A stretch of DNA of 23,501 nucleotides from Mobilitalea sp. (GTDB lineage Bacteria; Bacillota_A; Clostridia; Lachnospirales; Lachnospiraceae): positions 1 to 23,501 of the forward strand of contig JARKQP010000687.1 in the NCBI GenBank assembly GCA_029974875.1, given 5' to 3'. The position numbers and the translations under genes were made by a program. The notes beneath the pieces were generated by a model. The model was not told the DNA's origin. It did no database searches and was given only the letters and a program-made list of their open reading frames with translations. Numbering within the stretch: position 1 is the stretch's first letter; each line of letters opens with the position of its first letter. This document shows positions 1-7,060 of this stretch, in pieces.

Positions 1-1
1 T

Positions 2-1483
2 GAGCTATGCGAAAGGGAGCGCGTATCACTTGGCGATAAGCTGCGCAGATTGCCCATGGGCTTTTTTAGCGAAGGAAATTTAGGCCATGTTACCTCCGTC
101 ATCACGGTGGACCTGCCTTTTATTGAGGAAATGGGTATGGATGCTTTGGACAAGGTAATCGGGGGCCTTGCCACTTCCTTGATCGGTGTAGTTATGCTGT
201 TTCTGGTGGACTGGCGGATTGCCCTTATCAGTGTGGCAGTGTTTATAGCCGCGATTTTACTGCTAAAGGCGCTGGAGCAGGTTTCAAAAAGACAATCACC
301 CATACGCCAACGCCAGCAGGCAGAGCTAGTCAGCGCAATTCTTGAATATGTACAGGGTATCTCTGTTATAAAGGCCTTTCATATGTCTGGTGAAAGGGCA
401 AACCGTATTAAGGCGGCCATTGATTCTACCAAGGATCACTCCATCGATTTTGAAGTGTCGCTGCTAAAGCCGACTCTTTTTTATAAGATCTGCTTTGCCT
501 TTGGCATAACACTTACAATTTGGGCAGCAGCCTTTTTGGCAATAGGGGGAGAATTAAGCTTATCCTTTGCCATGGCTATGTTTATCTTCGTATTCACCAT
601 CTATACACCGGCATCGGGATTTTCAGCCTTGAGCAGCCAGCTGCGTATTATGGAGGCCGGCCTTGACCGTTATGAGGCATTAAATAACCTGGATGAAGCC
701 AAGGAGGGTACACAGGAAGCATCTGTCACCAGCTATGATATCGCCTTCCAGGAGGTAAGCTTTTCCTATGGAGGGGAAAATATATTGGAGCAAATCAGCT
801 TTATTGAAAAGGAAAGAAGTGTTAATGACTTAGTCGGTCCTTCCGGCGGTGGAAAAACAACAATTGCAAACCTGATCATGCGGTTTTGGGATGTGGGGGA
901 GGGCAGTATTTCCATTGGCGGTACTGATATCCGTCAAATGAACAGTGCGGATTTGCTTTCGAAAATCAGCGTGGTTTTTCAGGATGTCCACCTATTTAAC
1001 GACACGGTTGAAAATAATATCCGTTTTGGCAAGCCCGCTGCAACAAGGGAGGAAATAGTGGAAGCCGGTAAAAAAGCAAAATGCCATGATTTTATCATGT
1101 CCTTACCGGAGGGCTATGATACAATTGTAGGGGAAAATGGCGGCCTGTTATCAGGCGGCGAGCGCCAGCGTATCTCAATTGCGCGTGCAATACTAAAGGA
1201 TGCGCCCATCATCATTTTAGATGAAGCAACAGCCAGCATTGATCCTGATAACGAGATCGATATCCAGCATGCCATTGGTGCTTTAATCCGGGATAAAACC
1301 TTGATTATGATTGCCCACCGTTTATCTACAATCCAATATGCGGACCAGATATTAGTTGTAGAAAATAAGCATATTCCAGAGCGTGGGACACATAGCGGAC
1401 TGCTCGGCATGCATGGACGTTATGCAAGCTTATGGCAGAAGCGCCAAAAAGCCGGTGGGTGGCAAATTAAAAGCAAGAGCTAG
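2..1483 (+). CDS. ABC exporter (fused membrane and ATPase domains), 5' end cut by the window
   Basis: This is the C-terminal part of an ABC exporter half-transporter; the frame is open to the left edge, so the real start lies upstream. Numbering from the edge, residues 1 to about 220 are the end of the membrane domain, including a conserved RLPMGFFSEG stretch and hydrophobic segments. The ATPase domain follows: Walker A GPSGGGKT at about 279, Q-loop VFQDVHLF, signature LSGGERQR at about 383, Walker B IIILDEA with D407-E408, and H-loop AHRL. All nucleotide-binding motifs are intact. The membrane segment resembles the siderophore or peptide type exporters that often work as heterodimers from two adjacent genes, so a partner may lie just upstream; that is inference. 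The substrate cannot be told from the sequence. The sequence just before Walker A (KERSVNDLVG) is more polar than usual. Confidence 0.9.
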   Translation, partial: ELCERERVSLGDKLRRLPMGFFSEGNLGHVTSVITVDLPFIEEMGMDALDKVIGGLATSLIGVVMLFLVDWRIALISVAVFIAAILLLKALEQVSKRQSPIRQRQQAELVSAILEYVQGISVIKAFHMSGERANRIKAAIDSTKDHSIDFEVSLLKPTLFYKICFAFGITLTIWAAAFLAIGGELSLSFAMAMFIFVFTIYTPASGFSALSSQLRIMEAGLDRYEALNNLDEAKEGTQEASVTSYDIAFQEVSFSYGGENILEQISFIEKERSVNDLVGPSGGGKTTIANLIMRFWDVGEGSISIGGTDIRQMNSADLLSKISVVFQDVHLFNDTVENNIRFGKPAATREEIVEAGKKAKCHDFIMSLPEGYDTIVGENGGLLSGGERQRISIARAILKDAPIIILDEATASIDPDNEIDIQHAIGALIRDKTLIMIAHRLSTIQYADQILVVENKHIPERGTHSGLLGMHGRYASLWQKRQKAGGWQIKSKS

Positions 1484-1600
1484 GGATTAACCCGTCCAGG
1501 AATATTCCGGCAGAAGGGTACATACTCTATTTAGTTAACATAATTCCTGACCATAACAGAAAAAAATATTGGACTGTCAGCCATTAATCAGAAAAACTGG

Positions 1601-1628
1601 TTGACGAAATTGAAAAATATGCTATAAT
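1601..1628 (+). promoter_or_regulatory. Sigma-A type promoter of rpsU
   Basis: TTGACG at 1601-1606 and a perfect TATAAT at 1623-1628, separated by 16 bp. It lies 78 bp upstream of the rpsU start and gives that gene its own transcription unit, separate from the ABC exporter. Confidence 0.8.
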
Positions 1629-1658
1629 CATTGTAGTGCTATTCAAAAAATACCCAAA

Positions 1659-1685
1659 CAGTTGTATACGCACAATACACAACTG
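1659..1685 (+). promoter_or_regulatory. Stem-loop in the rpsU leader next to the Shine-Dalgarno
   Basis: CAGTTGT at 1659-1665 pairs with ACAACTG at 1679-1685 (7 bp, 13-nt loop). The right arm ends at the first G of the ribosome binding site GGAGGGAGG (1685-1693). The position would allow an effect on translation initiation, but no ligand or protein can be named, and 7 bp may be chance. Confidence 0.35.
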
Positions 1686-1706
1686 GAGGGAGGTTAGGGT
1701 GATACT

Positions 1707-1880
1707 ATGTCAAATGTTGTCGTTAAAGATAATGAAACATTAGATAGTGCTCTCCGCAGATTCAAAAGAAACTGCGCGAAGGCTGGAATCCAACAGGAGA
1801 TCCGTAAGAGGGAGCATTATGAGAAGCCAAGCGTAAGACGTAAGAAAAAGTCTGAAGCGGCTAGAAAACGTAAATATTAA
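1707..1880 (+). CDS. rpsU: 30S ribosomal protein S21
   Basis: A 57-residue, strongly basic protein of the S21 family, which binds the 30S subunit near the anti-Shine-Dalgarno region and helps initiation. The sequence shows the family pattern: N-terminal [20 protein letters not shown], a central C-A-K-A-G-I segment, [10 protein letters not shown], and a C-terminal tail rich in R and K. Length matches Firmicute S21. The start ATG is preceded by GGAGGGAGG at 1685-1693, with a rather long 13-nt spacing. The gene has its own promoter and terminator. In many Firmicutes rpsU lies just ahead of yqfC and phoH; here a toxin-antitoxin module separates them. Confidence 0.97.
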   Translation: MSNVVVKDNETLDSALRRFKRNCAKAGIQQEIRKREHYEKPSVRRKKKSEAARKRKY

Positions 1881-1891
1881 TTGTGTAAAGG

Positions 1892-1927
1892 ACTTCCAAT
1901 GAGTAAAATCATTGGGAGTTTTTGTTT
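1892..1927 (+). terminator. Rho-independent terminator of rpsU
   Basis: An 11-bp stem (1892-1902 with 1909-1919, one G-U pair) with a 6-nt loop, followed by TTTT-G-TTT. It starts 12 nt after the rpsU stop codon. Confidence 0.88.
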
Positions 1928-2069
1928 ATCTGGCATTCAAGAATTTTTCAAAGCCCCCTTGGTAACCTTGTTAACGACATGAATACCTTAAAAAATTCTT
2001 CGAAGATAATCTGTAGTTTCAGGAAGAAGATATGGAACATTATTTTAAATAATAAAAATAAAATGTCAC

Positions 2070-2098
2070 TTGACGTACGTTTTTGCGTACACTATAAT
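2070..2098 (+). promoter_or_regulatory. Promoter and probable autoregulatory operator of the YefM/YoeB module
   Basis: TTGACG at 2070-2075 and TATAAT at 2093-2098 are separated by an ideal 17 bp. Two related hexamers lie in or beside the spacer: CGTACG (2074-2079) and CGTACA (2086-2091), with centres 12 bp apart. GTACG and CGTAC also form an inverted repeat. YefM-type antitoxins are known to bind paired TGTACA-like palindromes overlapping their own promoter, so this is a natural site for repression by the antitoxin or toxin-antitoxin complex. The promoter is seen directly; the operator role is inferred. Confidence 0.75.
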
Positions 2099-2120
2099 AA
2101 GGGTGAAAGGAGATGATGTC

Positions 2121-2372
2121 ATGAAAGCGATTAGCGTAACAAAAGCAAGAGAGAATATCTATCAGATACTTTCTGACGTTAATACCAACAGCCAACCGAT
2201 TACTATTACAAATAACAGAGGGAAGAATGGTGTATTGATATCCGAGGATGATTGGAATGCTATTCAGGAAACATTATATCTTAATTCTATTCCAGGAGTA
2301 GCAGAATCTATTGTTGCAGGCGGAAATACTCCCCTTGAAGATTGTTTATCGGAAGACGAGGTGGAGTGGTAA
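2121..2372 (+). CDS. yefM: YefM/Phd-family antitoxin
   Basis: An 83-residue antitoxin of the Phd/YefM family. The N-terminal half (MKAISVTKARENIYQILSDV, then a beta strand and NNRGKNGVLIS) is the DNA-binding dimer fold that represses its own promoter; the acidic C-terminal tail (ending SEDEVEW) would wrap the toxin and mask its active site. I chose ATG 2121 because AAAGGAG at 2106-2112 sits 8 nt upstream; the open frame extends further back, but that part overlaps the promoter. The stop codon is followed directly by the toxin start (TAA then ATG), as in a coupled operon. The module stands between rpsU and yqfC, genes usually closer together, which suggests insertion. Family assignment is firm. 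Confidence 0.93.
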   Translation: MKAISVTKARENIYQILSDVNTNSQPITITNNRGKNGVLISEDDWNAIQETLYLNSIPGVAESIVAGGNTPLEDCLSEDEVEW

Positions 2373-2669
2373 ATGTATCGAATCGTTTATAATAAGCAGG
2401 CTGTAAAAGATATCAGAAATCTTAAGTCTGTAGGATTGGATAAAAAAGCAAAAGAACTCATTGAAGTGGTAAGAGAGAATCCTTTTAAGAATCCTCCGCC
2501 ATATGAGGGATTAGTTGGAAACCTAAAAAATTTCTTCTCCAGAAGAATCAATATACAGCATAGGCTGGTATATCAGGTATATGCCGGGCCAGTTATGATT
2601 GATGGCGTGAAGTATGAAGGAACAGTAAAAATAGTTCGTATGTGGACTCATTATGATGGAATGAGATAG
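2373..2669 (+). CDS. yoeB: Txe/YoeB-family mRNA interferase toxin
   Basis: A 98-residue RelE-superfamily toxin. YoeB toxins bind the ribosome A site and cleave mRNA there, stopping translation when the antitoxin is degraded. Family hallmarks visible: NPFKNPPPYEGLVGNLKNFF (36-55), SRRINIQHRLVYQV (56-69) and MWTHYD (90-95). The residues matching the catalytic set of E. coli YoeB are present: E45, R64, H93 and Y94, so the protein should be active. It is about 14 residues longer than E. coli YoeB because of an insert between the last two strands (about 70-84). It starts immediately after the antitoxin stop codon and shares its promoter. Confidence 0.95.
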   Translation: MYRIVYNKQAVKDIRNLKSVGLDKKAKELIEVVRENPFKNPPPYEGLVGNLKNFFSRRINIQHRLVYQVYAGPVMIDGVKYEGTVKIVRMWTHYDGMR

Positions 2670-2754
2670 CAAAGGATTCTTGAAAGGAAATTGCCTCCAA
2701 AATGAGAATTTCATTCTATCTATTTCTACTAATTCATATATTACAATAGTACGT

Positions 2755-2788
2755 ATGCCATTTTCATTTTCTAAAGTGAAAATGGCAT
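2755..2788 (+). terminator. Perfect 12-bp inverted repeat after the toxin-antitoxin module; possible terminator
   Basis: ATGCCATTTTCA (2755-2766) pairs perfectly with TGAAAATGGCAT (2777-2788) around a 10-nt loop. It lies 86 nt after the toxin stop and 22 nt before yqfC. The T tract after it is very short (TTTC), so termination would be weak. It could equally be a junction mark of the inserted module. Confidence 0.5.
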
Positions 2789-2809
2789 TTCATAGGGCTG
2801 GGTGTTTGC

Positions 2810-3172
2810 ATGAAGAAAATGAAATCATCTCATAATGAGTTTAAAAAAAATGCTAAAAATACTTTATATAAAGGTTTTACTAAGAAAAAGAAAACAAATG
2901 AATATGAAAAACAAACCTATCTGGAGGAATTATCTAACCGTCTGCACCTACCTGCCGATATCCTTGCCGGAGCTCCGATTATCACTGCTACCGGCAGGAA
3001 TGAGATATGTCTTGAAAACTACAAAGGAATTATTGAATTCAACAGTGATCTTTTAAGAATCCAAACCAAATTATGCAGAATATGTATTGAAGGAAAAAAT
3101 CTTAATATTCTTTATTTTACTGAGGATGAAATGAAGATAACAGGATATATCCATTCAATTTATTACCAATGA
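2810..3172 (+). CDS. yqfC: YqfC/YabP-family sporulation protein
   Basis: A 120-residue protein whose C-terminal part (about 40-117) matches the YqfC/YabP family: LHLPADILAGAPIITATGRN, then ENYKGIIEF, then IEGKNLNILYFTEDEMKITG. In Bacillus yqfC belongs to the mother-cell sporulation regulon and lies directly before yqfD, as here. Its biochemical role is unknown. The protein has an unusually long basic N-terminus (residues 1-34 rich in K and N) compared with Bacillus YqfC, so the true start could be further downstream. The ATG at 2810 has only a weak G-rich stretch upstream, and no strong ribosome binding site decides the matter. It is 30 bp from yqfD. Confidence 0.85.
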   Translation: MKKMKSSHNEFKKNAKNTLYKGFTKKKKTNEYEKQTYLEELSNRLHLPADILAGAPIITATGRNEICLENYKGIIEFNSDLLRIQTKLCRICIEGKNLNILYFTEDEMKITGYIHSIYYQ

Positions 3173-3202
3173 TGGTCTATATTTTCATAGGAGGTAATTA
3201 AA

Positions 3203-4444
3203 TTGCTGGTTCGTTTTTTTTACTGGTTACGTGGTTATCTGTATGTCCGCATCCGCGGAACTGCCCCTGAACGTTTTATCAATCTGTGCTGCAATAAGAA
3301 TATAGGGCTTTGGGAGCTGCAGCGGATTAAGGATGAATATCAATTCCGTATTTCCATAAAGAATTTTAAGAAGCTGAGGCCCATTGCCAGGAAGACGGGG
3401 ATTGTTCCCCATATCACGAGGAAGGTTGGGTTTCCGTTTTTTTTGCACCGTTACCGGAAGAGGAAGGGCTTTTTGCTCGGGCTGCTGGCCTGTGCCGTGC
3501 TGGTGTACATTCTCTCCCTGTATGTCTGGGATATCAGCCTGGAGGGCGGTTCAAAATATACTGCCGGTACCATGCTGCAATTCCTGCAGGAGAAGGAGGT
3601 CTATGCGGGGATCCTAAAAAGAAAGGTGGACTGCCAGGAGATTGAGGAGACGATCCGGCTGGCATACAATGACATCGGCTGGGTTTCCGCGGAGATGAAG
3701 GGTACAAGGCTGATCATAAAGATCACTGAGACCAATATGCCCGCACCGGCACAGAAGGCCTTACAGCCAAGCCATATGGTTGCGACGAAGGATGCCATCA
3801 TCAAATCCATCATAACAAGGACAGGAACTCCCCTGGTGAGGGAGGGGAGTGTTGTGAAAAAGGGGGATATCCTGGTCTCAGGTATCGTTCCGGTTATGGA
3901 TGACTTTGGGGTTCTCCTTAACCAGCATCCGGTGGTTGCCGATTCGGACATCGTTTGTAAGACCTATTACGATTACAAGGAAGTATTCCCCCTTACCTAT
4001 ACCCATAAAAATTATACCGGCAGTACAAAAAGGGGTTATTATGTCTCTTTTTTACTTAAAAAAATTTTTTTATATCGTCCTAGATATTCCTATCCTACCT
4101 ATGATATAATTGTAAATGAGAAATCTATCCATATTACGGATAGCTTTTATTTGCCGTTCCGGTACGGAACTATTACGGCGAGGGAATACATTGAAGAGAA
4201 AAAGACTTATACAAAGGAGGAAGCCACGTCCATTGCCGAGGCACGCTTAGAATATTATTTTGAACAATTAAGGAAGCACAATGTAATAATAACGCAAAAT
4301 AATGTTAAAATAACCGTAGAGAATAATAAATGTATCGCCCAGGGGAGAATTCTTGTGGAAGAACCTGCGTGGGAATATAAAACAATAATAGAAGACGAAT
4401 GGAGGCTCCCACAGACAGATGAGCATAATGGAAACGATAATTGA
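3203..4444 (+). CDS. yqfD: Sporulation membrane protein YqfD
   Basis: A 413-residue member of the YqfD family (about 400 residues in Bacillus), induced during sporulation and paired with YqfC. The N-terminal part is basic and soluble (1-88), followed by one clear membrane helix (about 90-109) and a larger, mostly extracytoplasmic C-terminal part with VREGSVVKKGDILVSG at about 215, a stretch resembling a biotinyl-lipoyl hairpin. The start is TTG 3203: GGAGG at 3190-3194 lies 8 nt upstream and no better in-frame codon is near. The gene ends 26 bp inside phoH, so translation of the two is probably coupled. Exact function is not established for the family. Confidence 0.9.
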   Translation: MLVRFFYWLRGYLYVRIRGTAPERFINLCCNKNIGLWELQRIKDEYQFRISIKNFKKLRPIARKTGIVPHITRKVGFPFFLHRYRKRKGFLLGLLACAVLVYILSLYVWDISLEGGSKYTAGTMLQFLQEKEVYAGILKRKVDCQEIEETIRLAYNDIGWVSAEMKGTRLIIKITETNMPAPAQKALQPSHMVATKDAIIKSIITRTGTPLVREGSVVKKGDILVSGIVPVMDDFGVLLNQHPVVADSDIVCKTYYDYKEVFPLTYTHKNYTGSTKRGYYVSFLLKKIFLYRPRYSYPTYDIIVNEKSIHITDSFYLPFRYGTITAREYIEEKKTYTKEEATSIAEARLEYYFEQLRKHNVIITQNNVKITVENNKCIAQGRILVEEPAWEYKTIIEDEWRLPQTDEHNGNDN

Positions 4445-5486
4445 CATACCTGCAGAGCATGAGAAAAACGTGTTTGGAGGCTTTGATGCCTATGCAAAAA
4501 TTATTGAAAAATCATTTAATGTTACAATTATTGCAAGAAACGGAGAGATAAAGGTAGTTGGATCAGGCGTGGACGTCGGGAAGGCAAAAAGCGTGTTTCT
4601 GCAGCTTTTGGAGCTTTCAAAGCGCGGCAACCAGATTACGGAACAGAATGTAAATTATGCAATTTCCTTGTGCCATGAGGACCGTGAGAGGGAAATTGTA
4701 GAGATAGATAAGGATTTGATCTGCCATACGATTAACGGCAAGCCGATTAAGCCAAAGACCGTAGGGCAGAAAAGCTATGTAGACCAGATCCGTAAAAAAA
4801 TGATTGTGTTTGGGATTGGGCCGGCCGGTACTGGAAAGACCTATCTGGCCATGGCCATGGCAATTACGGCCTTTAAGAATGATGAAGTCAGTAAAATTAT
4901 ATTGACCCGTCCCGCAATCGAGGCCGGGGAGAAATTAGGCTTTTTGCCCGGGGACCTGCAGAGCAAGGTAGATCCTTATCTGAGACCCCTATATGATGCA
5001 CTGCATCAGATCATGGGGCCGGAAACCTATCTTAAGAATGCAGAAAAGGGGTTAATCGAAGTGGCTCCCTTAGCCTATATGAGAGGCCGTACCCTGGAAA
5101 ATGCATTCATCATATTGGATGAGGCGCAGAATACGACCCCGGCGCAGATGAAAATGTTCTTAACCAGGATTGGCTTTGGGTCAAAGGTGGTAATCACGGG
5201 GGATCTGACCCAGAAGGATCTGCCTGTAGGGGCAAAGTCCGGCCTTGACGTGGCATTGAAGGTCTTAGGCAGGATAGAGGATATCGGCTTCTCCTACCTG
5301 ACCAGCCAGGACGTCGTAAGGCATCCTTTGGTCCAACGGATCGTTAAGGCTTATGATTCCTATGAAGAAAGACAAAAACGCACTGAACTAAAAAGTGAGG
5401 AGTTGGGAAAGAGAAGCTGGGAACGGAAGTTGAACTTTAAATCTGCGAAGATCAGGGGAAATTATAATGAGAATAGGGGACGTTAA
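4419..5486 (+). CDS. phoH: PhoH-family ATPase
   Basis: A 355-residue PhoH-like protein, a cytoplasmic P-loop ATPase often encoded with ybeY and linked to RNA metabolism. An N-terminal KH-like segment (about 1-60) is followed by the ATPase domain: Walker A GPAGTGKT at 134-141, TRPAIEAGEKLGFLPG, Walker B IILDEAQN and the sensor-like VVITGDLTQKDLP. The C-terminal tail after about 320 is strongly charged (E, K, R) and variable in the family. ATG 4419 is preceded by GGAGG at 4401-4405 (13-nt spacing). ATG 4428 is an alternative start but lies further from the site. It overlaps both neighbours (yqfD by 26 bp, the HD gene by 20 bp), so the run is one operon. Confidence 0.93.
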   Translation: MSIMETIIDIPAEHEKNVFGGFDAYAKIIEKSFNVTIIARNGEIKVVGSGVDVGKAKSVFLQLLELSKRGNQITEQNVNYAISLCHEDREREIVEIDKDLICHTINGKPIKPKTVGQKSYVDQIRKKMIVFGIGPAGTGKTYLAMAMAITAFKNDEVSKIILTRPAIEAGEKLGFLPGDLQSKVDPYLRPLYDALHQIMGPETYLKNAEKGLIEVAPLAYMRGRTLENAFIILDEAQNTTPAQMKMFLTRIGFGSKVVITGDLTQKDLPVGAKSGLDVALKVLGRIEDIGFSYLTSQDVVRHPLVQRIVKAYDSYEERQKRTELKSEELGKRSWERKLNFKSAKIRGNYNENRGR

Positions 5487-6933
5487 GCTTAAGAAGGAGG
5501 TGCTGTCCGGGGGCAGCCCGTTAAAAGAGCCGGATAAAAAGGAGGCCGCGGGGCAGGCACCTGTTATAATTACATTGTTTCCGTTATTATCAATGCTGGT
5601 GACCCTCTTATCCGGTATCCTAAAGAATAGCCCCGGCACGGAAAATGTAAAAGTAAGTATCCTTATACTGATACTTACCGGGATTGCTTCCTTCTATATC
5701 AAATATTATTATGGGGAGTTCCAGGCTAAGAAATTAGCAAAGACGATTATTATCCTGGGATATCTGGTATCTATCTGTCTACTGCTTTATACCCCGAATC
5801 CCGAATACCATAATTTTTGGATGCTTGGCGGACTATTGGTTGCGATGCTGGTGGACAAAAAGCTGGGTCTGCTGCTCCATTTTAACCTGTCCTTTTTGCT
5901 TGGCATTGCAATTACCATGAATATTGGGTCAGTGCTCCAGGTTCTGTTTATGGGCGTAATGCTTTGCTTTTTGTCGGGAGCCTTACAGTCAAAATCGACT
6001 GTAATATATGCAGCGATTATACTGCTGTCCATGAACATTACGATAGCCTTTGTAATAAATAATTTCAAATTTGACCATAGTACGAATTATGATTATATGT
6101 TATCCATGCTGAGCCTCCTGGTGGTAATCATTGTTGCGTTCCTTCTGTCCGGGTTTTACCATTCCGGGCTGGTAGCCGGAGCCGGAATGGATACTGCAGG
6201 GGAGAATAGCCTGAGCGGACAGGAAGCTGGCCAAGCAGGGCTAAAGGCAGGTCAGGCGTTGTCAAAGGCTGGTAGGACGCCGAATTGGCTTGGAAGCCAG
6301 AGAAATATACTATCAGCCCAGGAAGTATCTGTGGCCTCTGACAGGACAGTGTCCCGGGCAGGAGAGGATCCATATGCAGCCATGTTATCCCAGGGTATAA
6401 GGACGGACTACATTTTGCTCTGTGACCTGAATAATGTGCTGCTGCAGAGGATGAGCGATTATTCCGAAGCCTTATTCCGGCATGCCTTAAGAATAGGAGA
6501 CCTGTCACGCCGGGCCGCGAAGGAAATTGGCGCAGATGAGGCATTATCCTTTGCTGGCGGCCTATACCATGAGATGGGTAAAATGGTTGGTAAGAATTAC
6601 ATTGAGGAAGGGCTGTTCCTCGCTGAAGAATATGGCTTCCCAGGTGAATTAAAAGCCATCCTAAGGGAGCATAATATCAAATATGAGAAACCAAGTTCCG
6701 TGGAGGCAGTGATCGTAATGCTTGCGGATAATATTGTAACAACAATCGAATACATAGAAAAGAACGATGACCGCAAGTTCACGGAGCAAAAAATCATCGA
6801 GAATATCTTCCGGATGAGACTGGATAAGGGCACGTTCGATTCTGCTAATATTGCCCTGAAGGATTATAAAAAGCTGAAGGAGTTTTTTGTCAATGATTTT
6901 TCCGTGAAGCAGGAGCAGCAGTTAGTGCACTAA
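5467..6933 (+). CDS. Membrane HD-domain protein in the pgpH position (HD dyad reads HE)
   Basis: A 488-residue membrane protein at the place usually held by pgpH (yqfF), whose product hydrolyses c-di-AMP. It differs from PgpH: there is no large N-terminal extracytoplasmic 7TMR-HDED domain, and the protein is much shorter than Bacillus PgpH (about 700 residues). Residues about 32-235 hold several hydrophobic segments; 236-305 are a low-complexity linker rich in G, A, Q and S; the C-terminal part is an HD-type domain with H339, H368-E369, H402 and D421 at the metal-ligand positions. The dyad is HE (YHEMGK) instead of HD. The following GKNYIEEG is normal for the family. It may be an altered phosphodiesterase or a nucleotide sensor; function is inferred from position and fold only. 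Start ATG 5467 overlaps phoH by 20 bp and has AGGGGA upstream. Confidence 0.8.
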   Translation: MRIGDVKLKKEVLSGGSPLKEPDKKEAAGQAPVIITLFPLLSMLVTLLSGILKNSPGTENVKVSILILILTGIASFYIKYYYGEFQAKKLAKTIIILGYLVSICLLLYTPNPEYHNFWMLGGLLVAMLVDKKLGLLLHFNLSFLLGIAITMNIGSVLQVLFMGVMLCFLSGALQSKSTVIYAAIILLSMNITIAFVINNFKFDHSTNYDYMLSMLSLLVVIIVAFLLSGFYHSGLVAGAGMDTAGENSLSGQEAGQAGLKAGQALSKAGRTPNWLGSQRNILSAQEVSVASDRTVSRAGEDPYAAMLSQGIRTDYILLCDLNNVLLQRMSDYSEALFRHALRIGDLSRRAAKEIGADEALSFAGGLYHEMGKMVGKNYIEEGLFLAEEYGFPGELKAILREHNIKYEKPSSVEAVIVMLADNIVTTIEYIEKNDDRKFTEQKIIENIFRMRLDKGTFDSANIALKDYKKLKEFFVNDFSVKQEQQLVH

Positions 6934-6934
6934 C
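6921..6934. repeat. Perfect 14-bp palindrome over the stop codon of the HD gene
   Basis: GTTAGTGCACTAAC is fully self-complementary. It spans the stop codon at 6931-6933. It could be a protein binding site; with no loop it is a poor RNA hairpin. Confidence 0.5.
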
Positions 6935-6961
6935 TTACATACTTATTTAGTGAACTTGGCT

Positions 6962-7060
6962 ATGAAAGGTATGGTAAGGCTAAAAGAAATACAATTGTAA
7001 AGGAGGAACCGGGTTCATACCAGCACTTTTATGGCAGTTTGTGCGGTATAGGGCATGGGT
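6962..7060 (+). repeat. Degenerate copy A of a dispersed small-ORF-like element, upstream of ybeY
   Basis: This stretch matches 15203-15309 along its length. In the part 7001-7060 a gapless hand alignment with 15250-15309 gives 45 of 60 identical bases; upstream both begin ATGAAAGG-ATGG and continue with related sequence after small gaps. Read in the frame of 7017, it encodes IPALLWQFV against MPALLWHFV in the other copy, and the base differences there fall mainly on third codon positions. Here the reading frame is broken: ATG 6962 runs into TAA at 6998, and the PALLW segment is in a different frame. It looks like a decayed copy of a small coding element. Confidence 0.65.
7017..7049 (+). promoter_or_regulatory. 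Stem-loop between a strong Shine-Dalgarno and the ybeY start
   Basis: ATACC-A-GCAC (7017-7026) pairs with GTGC-GGTAT (7041-7049): 9 bp with one bulged A and a 14-nt loop. A strong ribosome binding site, AAAGGAGG (6999-7006), lies just before it, but the ybeY ATG is 48 nt further on. Folding would shorten that gap to about 15 nt. A role in start selection is inference. Confidence 0.4.

Noticed and set aside
1939..2000. 10-bp inverted repeat AAGAATTTTT / AAAAATTCTT between the rpsU terminator and the TA promoter
   Set aside because: The arms are 42 nt apart and pure AT-rich sequence; likely chance.
6128..6544. 138-residue open frame on the minus strand over the HD gene linker
   Set aside because: It lies opposite the low-complexity linker of the HD gene; the composition (R, S, P, L rich) reflects the antisense of GC-rich codons. 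No ribosome binding site or recognisable domain.
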